Assembly (NCBI RefSeq): GCF_000003815.2
Contig: NC_049995.1
Coordinates: 17,869,777-17,933,776, forward strand
Length of the DNA: 64,000 nt
Direction: 5' to 3'
Source of the DNA: Branchiostoma floridae
Taxonomy: Eukaryota > Chordata > Leptocardii > Amphioxiformes > Branchiostomatidae
Part shown: in pieces, positions 25,701 to 37,700 of the stretch
Layout: each line of letters starts with the position of its first letter
How positions within the stretch are numbered: the first letter of the stretch is position 1
Translations under genes and position numbers: made by a program
The notes under the pieces: generated by a model
The model's input: only the letters and a program-made list of their open reading frames with translations
What the model was told of the DNA's origin: nothing
Databases searched by the model: none

Positions 25701-28700
25701 TTGAAATTTAGTGTGTTTCTTCCCATTTTTTGGGTTAGTTTTGCTAAAATTAATGAAAATTCACAGATTTTTGTGCCAAGTGACATCACTTTTCCAGTTG
25801 GCATTGTCTGCAAAAACTTGTGAATGGGCGATGATGAAAACAATAGTCGTTTTGCCACTTCACAACAAAGGAATCAATGTAATACTAATATATTATACTT
25901 GTAGCATTTGACACCCTTTGTCATTGCAAAATGAACCCATTTTCATTGAAGCGCAGCACGTTGGTTTGCCCAGTAATTTTTGCCAGCCCCTCCACTATAC
26001 TAAAAAATTCTGGGGAGAACCCTGTGTGTTGTTCTCCATCTGGCCTAGGAAAAAAATGTTGTGTTTCCTGTTTCCCTACCTACCCTAGAAAAACCTGCCA
26101 ACCCTAGACTTTTTCTTGGATGGACAGTGGAGTCACATAGTTTCCAGTTAGAATTTTTATTCCTTGCTCAATCATGTGAATGTAAATCGTGTCCAGAATA
26201 GGTTTCTAATATTAGCTTTAAACCAATCCTTAACTTAACACTTTGATGAATCATTGAATGTGATGGAATTTTCCACATAGCAAAATTTTCTACAAGTTTC
26301 CACATTCCATGTAAGGTGGAGGAATTCACCCCCCCCTGTTATCGAATAATGACTCCTCCCCAGATATACCGTCTCCTCCCCTGAGTACCTCAGATGGACA
26401 GTCCCTATTCCAGCTCAAATTACATGAAAACATCACAAGAAGAATCTGATTACAGCCCCACCAAGCAGACCCCAGTGGCATTTTCCATCACATTGGATGA
26501 GTTACATGTATGTATGTTTGGCCTCTGGGGTGGAGTTACAGTACTTACTTCGAGCGCCGAAGGGGCAACGATCGTAGGGGGGTCCGGGAGCATGTTCCCC
26601 CTTTAGTCCATCATTGAGGACGGAATGGGCAAATTTTTGTCCATACCCAGCAGCAAAAATACGCTGGCTAGAACCCTGGTATGACTTTACTCGGGTCTTT
26701 TATGTAGTAAACAGTTTTGTTACCCGCATGAAAAATGGAGGTATTGTTTTCACTCTGGCGTTAGATGGTGATGTGTACATATGCGAGTGTCCGGCAGATT
26801 ACTGTAAATGCATTTAGTTTCCCAGGGATTTAATTTCGCGGTAGCGGGAAAAAGGACTTTTCGCGGTGGATTTAAGTTCGCGGTAACATCATAGACTACA
26901 ATCTAATACCATAATAGAAAAATGTTCGCGGTACTTTTAACTTCGCGGTGAAGTGGTCACCGCGAAAACTGCGAACATTAATCCACCGTGAACATTTCTG
27001 CATTTACAGTATCGTGTAAATGGTTTGCAGTCTGTTGTTTGCTTGATGATTCTTAAAAGTTAAAGAGTGCCTCCTGGTGACCAACCTTGGAACTGCAGCA
27101 CTCCATTTTTTGTGTGTCCAGCTGATGAATATCTTAATAAACCCTTGATGTGTTGTGATGATATTTGTTAGGTGGTTGTCACCTGGCTGTCCTTCATCAG
27201 GGTTTGAAATCCTTTTTTCAGGTAACGTTGAAAATTACCTGCATCAGACAAATTTTACCTGCACCACTCTGAATTTAAGAATTATGGATCATACTAAAAT
27301 TGTTATGTTAAGTTAAACCGTTGCTATTTTTTCTTTTATGCTTAATGGTAACCCGTGGTAACAGTCAATGCAGCTAATAACAATCCATATATACACTACA
27401 TCATATAACATTTATGAATAAAACCCAGTACATGGGCCAGTGCAGGTTAGGTGCAGGTAGACACCAGAAATACCTGCACAGCTCCAATTTTACCTGCACT
27501 AACCTCATTTTGTGCCTTCTGTAGGCCGACATATTTTTACCAGCATTTTATTGTTTTTTATTCAGTAAATAGATTAATGAGCTTTTGGTGTCTCCAGCTT
27601 TGAATTTTTTTCACTCACTGTTAGGGAGCCCATATTGTTTGTTTGTTTTATTCTGCTTTTGAAATATACAAAAACATTGAGACTTGAGGAACCATCCAAC
27701 AGAATTATGATAATAACACAAAATCATGAATTCCGGATTAGACAAGAATACTGTACATTGTAATGCAAATGCTAACCAAAGATTTCAGTGTAGCCATAAC
27801 AATACCAAACAGAAATCAAAATCTATTTTGTACTTTGTGTAATAGTCGTTGCCATACATTGTACCATGTACAGTTGTTGTGCTATAAAGTTTATATATAT
27901 TCTTTTGCATCTGAGATTCTTGAATCCCATATCGTTAATTTTCATTATCATATAGCCAGATGGAGTTGGCCAATCAGAGGCCCCCATTTCCCATGGGTTA
28001 TCAGGCAGTAACCTCAAAAGTGGTCGGTTATTCTAATAACCGACCACTTTTTGGACCGCACCATTATACAGGGGACAGTCATGAATTTTTTTTGTACTGT
28101 TGTTTGTGTGTAAACCATGCATAACTGTCAAAAATATTATGATTGATTGGTTATGTTAATTAGGGCTCCACATGGGGAATATAGGGATACTTGAAAAGGA
28201 ATTATGCTGATTTTACACATTTTCATTATGGCTTTCTAACGTGATTAAGCCGGTACCTTCCTAAATCACTTCATATATACGTACTTTGTCGTGCCCAAGT
28301 GAAAAGGCTCTGCATGGGGGGTACCAGGACTCCACTTAATACATGTAGTTTGTATTGCAAATAACNNNNNNNNNNNNNNNNNNNNNNNNNNNNNNNNNNN
28401 NNNNNNNNNNNNNNNNNNNNNNNNNNNNNNNNNNNNNNNNNNNNNNNNNNNNNNNNNNNNNNNNNTGGTTATCGCACCTGACCAGGGATTATCTCACCAT
28501 ATACACCTCGGGCCGGGGCATTAACCCTTAATTGTTAAATCTGTCATTTTATTGGTATTAATTTAATAAGAATTCAACAGTTTCATGTCATGAACCTCCG
28601 ATGAAGTGTTTTTTTTTCTTTCTTCTTTCTTTATTCATTAAAATCAACCTTACAGAGATTATTTCTTAGCAGAAGCACCTCTGAATGCCGTTGATCTTAC

Positions 28701-31700
28701 AATGTGACTCAAAGTAGATTCTATCAACAACTAGACAAGTGTAGTTCACATGACATATACAATACATAGACAAATAAAAACACTTAGGTATCAGTCATTG
28801 ATTTGTTGTACAGTCTGATTGCATAATTTGTATAGTGTAGGAATGAGTTGCGCAGTCTGGATCAGAAGTTCAGATCTTTAGTACGGATGTGCTAAAAAAA
28901 ATGAGTCTGTCCGAACAAGCAAAAGTCCGTCCCAGGACGGAAGAACGGGTCCTGGAGACTGCCACACCCTTGTGCTGGCTGTTTTGTAAGATGGATTGCT
29001 AACTCGTTAATCAGTGAGATTAATCCCCAGGTCATTAACCAGGGGTTTAATTACTGAATCATTAATCTGTGTGATTAATCCCCAGGTCGTTAACCAGGGG
29101 TTTAATTACTGAATCATTAATCTGTAAGATGAATGACTAACCCATCCATATCTGCTGCAGGTACCGAGGTATGCTACAGAGGGGCGGGACCAAACAGCCA
29201 AGCAGGTACGGACGCTTCGTTTTTGTTTGTTTATTTATAGAGATTCTCCATATACATGTACATAATGTACAATGGCAAAACAGGTGTCAGAAGACAACTT
29301 TTCAAAGCCCCCATACCAAAAGCATAATAAAATGATACATCAAATGATAATACATATAAATACAATTAAGGTTAAAGTCTTTGAAGAACAAATTTAATGC
29401 AAATCAATGCTTGAACCTTTGTTTATTCATGAAAGCTCAAATCATCCTGCAGGCCACTTTTCATTGAGGTCATGGGGGAAGAGGTATACGTAAGGGTTAG
29501 ACATCGTATATAACAGAGATACAGTTTACATTACAAGTCCTGAGGAGTCTTATAAGTCTATTTAAGTAAATCATTATTTTGTACCCACAGATTCAGCCAG
29601 TCGGTGGACATGAGTGGTGGCCCGCCGGTACTTCCGTGGGAGACCACCGGGCCCGACACAGCGGAGGGCGGGAAGAACTGGGACGCAGCAAAGGACAAAC
29701 CGGCCGACTATCCCCGAAAACTCTCGCTCGGTCAGTAACACCGAAAACTATCCTTGTGTCAGTTCACACCTAGCTTTCTAAACCAGGGCTCGAAATTCAT
29801 TTTGGGGATTTGGTGCACTGGTGCACCCAGCTAAAAAAATTGGGTGCACCAAAAATTTTTGGGTGCACCACTTAAATGTAAGTAAACAAATAACCTAATA
29901 ATAACAAGCTATCAAATTCTTAAGCAAGTACCATGACAGACATTTTTATTATCTTTCTAACACTTGGATGTCAAGAATATGATGTAAAAAATGTAAACTA
30001 GTATACTTTGATATCTTTACACACATAAACGTAAGAAAATATTTGGGTGCACCCTGTGCACCCACTGAAAATAATTGGGTGCACAGCTCCAATTTTGGGT
30101 GCACCTGGGTGCACATGCACCCTGTATTTCAAGCCCTGCTAAACCAAACCCTAACCCTATGCCAGAAAAATGTCTCTGGGTCAGTTCACACCTACAGGTT
30201 CACATAGTTCCTAACCCAAACCCTAACCCTATCCCAGAAAAATGTCTCTGGGTCAGTTCACACCTACAGGTTCACATAGTTCCTAACCCAAGCCCTAACC
30301 CTATCCCAGAAAAATGTCTCTGGGTCAGTTCACACCTACAGGTTCACATAGTTCCTAACCCAAGCCCTAACCCTATCCCAGAAAAATGTCTCTGGGTCAG
30401 TTCACACCTACAGGTTCACATAGTTCCTAACCCAAGCCCTAACCCTATCCCAGAAAAATGTCTCTGGGTCAGTTCACACCTACAGGTTCACATAGTTCCT
30501 AACCCAAACCCTAACCCTATCCCAGAAAAATGTCTCTGGGTCAGTTCACACCTACAGGTTCACATAGTTCCTAACCCAAACCCTAACCCTATCCCAGAAA
30601 AATGTCTCTGGGTCAGTTCACACCTACAGGTTCACATAGTTTCTAACCCAAACCCTAACCCTATCCCAGAAAACTGTCTCTGGGTCAGTTCACACCTACA
30701 GGTTCACATAGTTTCTAACCCAAACCCTAACCCTATCCCAGAAAAATGTCTCTGGGTCAGTTCACACCTACAGGTTCACATAGTTCCTAACCCAAACCCT
30801 AACCCTATCCCAGAAAAATGTCTCTGGGTCAGTTCACACCTACAGGTTCACATAGTTTCTAACCCAAACCCTAACCCTATCCCAGAAAAATGTCTCTGGG
30901 TCAGTTCACACCTACAGGTTCACATAGTTCCTAACCCAAACCCTAACCCTATCCCAGAAAACTGTCTCTGGGTCAGTTCACACCTACAGGTTCACATAGT
31001 TCCTAACCCAAACCCTAACCCTATCCCTGAAAACATCAATGCTTTCCCCTCATCGGCTTAGTGATAGAAAAAAAACATCTAAATCCACACTGATGGGGCC
31101 AGAACAGGGCTCGAAATACNNNNNNNNNNNNNNNNNNNNNNNNNNNNNNNNNNNNNNNNNNNNNNNNNNNNNNNNNNNNNNNNNNNNNNNNNNNNNNNNN
31201 NNNNNNNNNNNNNNNNNNNACTCTGAATTTAGGGAGTATGGATCATACTAAAATTTTCAGGAACCATTGCTATTTTTTATCTTATACTTTATTGGCAGTA
31301 ACAGTCGATGCAGCTAATAACAATCCACATAAACCTACATCATAGGACATTTATGTATAAAACCCAGTACATGGACCAGTGCAGGTAGACACCAGAAATA
31401 CCTGCACAGCTCTAATTTTACCTGCACTAACCTGCATATGCCCAGTACATGAACCAGTGCAGGTTAGGTGCAGGTAGACACCAGAAATACCTGCACAGCT
31501 CTAATTTTACCTGCACTAACCTGCATATGTAGGTGGTATTTCGAGCCCTGCAGAAGAATTTCACTACTCAGTGATTTTAACACCTGATAAAGTCTATGTA
31601 CCAATATTATCAAGCCTTTTCTATGACCCAAACGGGGTTTGAACCCATTTCTTCCTGACCTCAAAGAGGGCACCTTATAGGATATAAGAGAATTCTTTTG

Positions 31701-34700
31701 ACACAACCAGCAGTTACTTACATTGCTTACGTTTTGATGTCTCTCAGACACCTTCGTCAGGGCTTTTAACTTAAGTTCTGCTTCTCACCACTATATGTAG
31801 CCGATGTAGGTGGCGCTTTTGCGGTGCCCGCCTGTTGTCTTCCCTGTCTGACCTTCGCCCCCTCCCAGTCAATTACGCAATTGTTCCTGGCGATATGGTC
31901 TGTAACTGCCGACTTCTTTTCTTTTCGGAAGAGCACCTTATGTTGCCAGGCATACCTGTCCTTGGTACTGAACACCATCCACACACATTTGTGATATATC
32001 GGGTGAATTTGCATCCAGTAGGTACCCAGTTTTTTTTAGTAATGAGGCTGATTTACATGTACGTGATCAAGGCACCTCCATTTTACGGCAAATTCGTAAT
32101 ATTATTGCTAAAATGTAGTTATCACACAAGTGTGAAGGTTTCCACTCAGGCTTTTAGCTAGGATTTTATCAAAGGGTGTCCAAATTTCTTGCCGTTCGGC
32201 AAGCGCTGCAGGGGCGAGTATTGTAGGTGGTCTGGGAACATCCTCACTCAGAAAATTTTGAAATTTATAACTCTCTGAAACACCATTTCTCACATCTTGA
32301 GGTGCACATTTTGGGGAACGAAGGAAATTTACTGTCAGACAGGCCACATGTGACCTGTAGCATCCCTGGTCAATCAGAATTTCATGCTTGTCAGAGGATG
32401 TGCTCCCCAGTGTAAGGCTGTACAATCTGAGTTATTTTTTTAACAGGCTGTACAATGTACGCCTGTATGGCTGCCTGGCTATAAGCCTGTTTCCACTGCT
32501 GTTGTTTTTGTACAGACTCCCAGGATGTTGCCAAGTCTCCTCACGAGAAGAAAGGCGCCCGTCGAACTCGCTCGCTCCCAAAACCCAAGGGCACGTCCGA
32601 GTACGTGGTAAGTACAGCAGGGAACGGGGTAACACTCTTGCTCCCAAAACCTGAAGGCGTGTCAGATTATCCTTCCATCCGCCCATTCATTCATTCACTC
32701 CTTCATTCATAATGATTTATTCATTCTTAGAAAGAAAGAAGCAACAGTCAGTCTCCTGGATCCATTTTCACACACCGTAGTCTAAATTTTGTCCATAAGC
32801 CAGTGGTCTATCAGTCTTGTTTACTTATTTCTGGTTTTTGTTTACCCAAAGGTTCAGAAGACCGACTCGTTGGCTAGGATCAGATTTGTTTACTTGTTTT
32901 GTTTTTGTTTACCCCAAAGGTCCAGAAGAGCGACTCGCTTGCTGGAATCGCCCTCCAGTTCGACACGACGCCGTCAGAGCTGGCCAGACTGAACAAGCTG
33001 CCGACCAGGATGGTGTTCCCTGGCATGGTGCGTCGTCTGTAGTGTCTGTGGTGTCTGTAGTCACTGTGTCTGTAGTGTCTATAGTGTCTGTAGTGAGATA
33101 CATATTGTTTGTTCAGAAGCTGTTTATGCCTGACCCCCATGTTTGTTTGCTTGTGTGACTTTGGACGAGTGTGAATTTTGAAGCTCTACATGCTGACCCC
33201 CATGTTTGTTTGTTCAGAAGCTGTATGTTTGTTTATGTAGATGCTGTTCATGTCCACCCTAATGTTTGTTTGTTTGTTTATGTAGATGCTGTACGTGCCT
33301 GACCCTGATGTTTGTTTAGATGCTGTACGTGCCTGACCCTGATGTTTGTTTGTTTAGATGCTGTACGTGCCTGACCCCGATGCCTGGACCGATGAGGAAA
33401 CGTCCGTGTCCAGCAGTCCTGCCTCCCCCCCACCCTCGCCTGCAAGCACAGAGATTCCTTCGAGGAGATTCGTAAGTTCTTAGATTCCCTTAGAGGAGTT
33501 CCTGTGTTTGGGGAGAGCCACACCCAACACACATTAAAGAACCCACCGCACTTATTGAAAAGCGTAGGGGACCTTACCGATGTGATTGGATCAAACCAAC
33601 AGACTGGTCTCCTTGTTGACATCTTTGAAAGGTGATAGTCACCTGTTTTGTCAATCCCTCCACAAATGTGGTAAATCTAAATATTAAATAAACAAGTTTT
33701 TTTATTCCTTCCAGGAGATTTGTAAGTTTTCACTAGATTCCCTTAACAAGATCTCTTTTGCTATTCTTAGCATTCTTTTATTAACATTTTTTAGTCAATA
33801 CCATGTTTATTTACAAATGTGTGTGTTCATGACACGTTTGTTGATTGACATTTTTAACTTGCCTCTTGTTTTTCCCAAGGATTTGCCAGTTGTACGGGAA
33901 AAGGAACCCGCCGTAAGTTGCTCTCCTATGTAATCTTCAAGACTCAAAAGACCTGAAATTTTTCTTACACTGCTGAGTAGAAAAACAAAGAAACAATGCT
34001 GCTAGTAAGAGAGCATTAATTTTTGGGACGGTAGACAAGAAGAGGCTAATAACAAAGAGAGCCTTAACAAATCAGCACTTGCAATTAGCCCTCGGGAAAG
34101 AACTTGCGAAGAACTATTAAAGTACCCTATTAACGCATGTTTCCAACTTCAGTCGCAGGACCCAGGTCATGTGACCAGCCCCGCCCAGGTCGTGACCCCC
34201 AGCAGCAGCAGGCAGTCGTCGCTGGACGAGCTCGGCAGCCAGAAGGAAGACGAGTTCCACGAGCAGTTCCTCAAGATCAACGTCAAGTACATCACAGCTG
34301 GCAAGGTGAGTTCCTCAAGATCAACGTCAAATACATCACAGCTGGCAAGGTAAGTTCCTCAAGATCAACGTCAAGTACATCACAGCTGGCAAGGTGAGTT
34401 CCTCAATATCAACGTCAAGTACATCACAGCTGGCAAGGTGAGTTCCTCAAGATCAACGTCAAATACATCACAGCTGGCAAGGTAAGTTCCTCAAGATCAA
34501 TGTCAAGTACATCACAGCTGGCAAGGTCAGTACATCACAGCTGGCAAGGTCAGTACAGCACTCTGTATCTGTATCTGTATAGCCGGTATAACCGTCCTTC
34601 GGCGTAACACACCAGCACTGCTGGCAAGGTCAGACAAGGCCGAGTGTTCACAGCTGCCAGGGTAAATACGGCACTGCTAAAAAGGTCAGTCAAGGTCAGT

Positions 34701-37700
34701 ACAGCATAGCTGGCAAGGTCAGTACAGCACTGCTGGCAAGGTCAGTACAGCACTGCTGGCAAGGTCAGTACAGCACTCTGGCAAGGTCGGTCAAAGTCAA
34801 GTACAGCACTGTTGGCAAGGTCAGTCAAATCAAGTACATTACTGCTGGCAAGGTCAGTCAATGACAAGCACATCAAGGACAGTTCTGAATATCCAAGTCA
34901 AGTCAATGTGAGACTATAATGAAGGATATGTCATCTCAGTTCCCAAAAGACTAGTCTTGTCTTGTTATGTTGCTTAGCTTATTAATTACCATTTCACTTT
35001 AATGCGATTATGGGAAAAATTACATTTATAGCTAATTCCATTATGTTCCTCTCGGCATCAATTTCATTTTCCTGCAAACTGCAATTACAGGAAAACTTGT
35101 GTGACCTTTTGTAGGGGTCGATTGCTAATCAAAATGCTGAGCGGCAATAATTAAATCTTCTTTTGATGAGTGGCTCTTCGAGGACACGGTCGGTGTTTGG
35201 GAGGCAAAATGTTTTCCCTCTGTGGCAAAATTGCCTGTATTTTTTTTTGCAGTTAAAATCCTGTGTGCACCTGTATATTACAAGTATATATATATATATA
35301 TATGATACACCAGATTGAGTAACTATTTTTGGCGTATGATACACCAGGATTTTAAGAATTGGAATTCAGAAATAAAATCAGGCCTTAGAGAAGACTTTCC
35401 TCTGTAAAACTGCAACTATATTGTAAAGTTTTTCCTGCAATTTGGTAAAAAAAGTATGCAAGTATTCGCCTAAGAGTTAGTTCGCTTCAGAAAATGTACA
35501 GCAATAGCTTCAAAGTTGTACTTTATTTATTACTAGTCACACTTCTTTCAGCTTGAATAATACAGACTACGGTAACACCGAACGTGATTGTGTCCCAAAC
35601 GCACATTAAGTATCTCCTGGAAATCAAGTTTAGGGATGAGGAGTGGTTTTATTTATCTGTCGGATTGTGACTTATCGTGTTTCCGACCGTTTAAAGGCAT
35701 GTTAAGCGGCGTTCTCCTGGTCACACTGATTGCGATCGTGTTCAACCAGCACAAGTCAAATCTGCTGATCATAGAGAAGGGATGAGAAGAGTATGGACAC
35801 AGATCTTATATCGTGTTTCCGACTGTTTCAGGGCACGGTAAGCGGCATTCTTCTGGTCACGCCGAACGCGATCATGTTCGACCCTCACAAGTCGGACCCG
35901 CTGGTCATCGAGTTTAGGGATGAGGACAGAGTGGTCTTCTATATATCTGTCGGATTCTGACCCTTCTTGTTTCTGACCATTTCAGAGCATGTTAAGCGGC
36001 ATTCTGCTAGTTATGCCGAATGCAATCATTTTCGACTTGCACAAGTCTAAATCTACTGGTCATAGAGTTTAGGGATGAGGAGAGAGTGGCCTGATATGTC
36101 TGTCAGATTCTGACTCGTTGTGTTTCCGACCGTTTAAAGGCATGTTAAGCGGCATTCCAATCTACTGGTCATCGAGTTGAGTGATAAGAAATGTTTCGTC
36201 TATGTCTGTCAGATTATGACGCGTCTCGTTTCCGACCGTTTCAGGGCACGGTAAGCGGCGTGCTTCTGGTCACGCCGAACGCCATCATGTTCGACCCTCA
36301 CAAGTCGGACCCGCTGGTGATCGAGACGGGATGCGAAGAGTACGGCCTCATCTGCCAGATGGACACGGTTCTGTCCGCAGCCATGTACCACGATATCAGG
36401 CCCATGATGGAACCACACAAAAGGTAGGACACACAATAAACAAACAAACAAACAACAGCCACCATGTACCACGATATCAGGCCCATGATGGAACCACACA
36501 AAAGGTAGGACACACAGTAAACAAACATACAAACAAACAACAGCCACCATGTACCACGATATCAGGCCCATGATGGAACCACACAAAAGGTAGGACACAC
36601 AGTAAACAAACAAACAAACAAACAAACAACAGCCACCATGTACCACGATATCAGGCCCATGATGGAACCACACAAAAGGTAGGACACACAGTAAACAAAC
36701 AAACAAACAAACAAACAAACAACAGCCACCATGTACCACGATATCAGGCACATGATGGAACCACACAAAAGGTAGGACACACAGTAAACAAACAAACAAA
36801 CAAACAAACAACAGCCACCATGTACCACGATATCAGGCCCATGATGGAACCACATAAAAGGTACAATAAATGAATAAACAACAGTACCATTGTTCAGATA
36901 TTTATTACAAAATGTTTTGCCTTTTTGTGTAAGCTCAGTTCGTTTTGGAGTATGTGTCATTGTTGTTAAGTGGTTGGTTAAGTTACTTTGATAATTAGTT
37001 TGATTGATTGATTGTTTAATTGATTGATTGATTGATTGACCATTGCAGAGATGAGATTTACAAGTCAGGTGACTACAGCCAGGAGGAGACCGAACCAACC
37101 AGCTCCTCCAGGAGCAGTTGCCACGGCAACGGCGGAGCCCCGTTGCCGGGACAGCGGTCGGAGAGTTTGGAGGACGAGGTTTTCGGCGGTGGCGGTGTTC
37201 CCAAACCCCCGGCGGGACCTGGCGTAGAGGTGGCACAACTGGTGGATTTGGGGGACACGATAGCGGATGGCGGGGGCGTGGTAGCGGACAGCGGTGGCAT
37301 TCTCGTGGCAGAGGGTTCGACGGAGGGTTCGATGGAGGATTCTAACGTGCCAAAGCCGCAGAAGTTCGTTGAGGAGCTGGTACCGATTATCGAGGAAAAA
37401 GTGGACCCAAACAGACTCAGCCCTCGCGTGCTCAGTCCTGATGCAGGGATCGATGAGGAAACGGACACAAAGGGCGCGGGAAAAGGACCACCGGACACGG
37501 TCGCAGACCAGGTCAGGAAAAGCGGCTGTAGCGACGCCAGCGACACGGGGAGCGTAGAGAGCGGCATCGCGGAAATGGTGGACTCAGCGAACCAGAAGGA
37601 TAGCGTCAGGCCGGACAACAACGGTGCAATTTCCGAGACGTCGTCGTCCGGGCAACCCGGGTTGCCGGGCGTCGACCCTGCCACAGACACGGCAACAGAC

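Noticed and set aside
30140-31045. Interstitial telomere
   Set aside because: CCCTAA occurs only as two copies within each 72-bp unit, not as a continuous tract.
30075-31061. Long open frame encoding a 24-residue repeat protein
   Set aside because: It is the 72-bp intronic array read in its only open frame, starts within a MITE, and lies inside OXR1 intron 3.
36209-36811. Minus-strand frame of 200 codons rich in FVCLFVCL
   Set aside because: Antisense reading of the GTTT/CAAA spacers and repeated GRAM exon ends.
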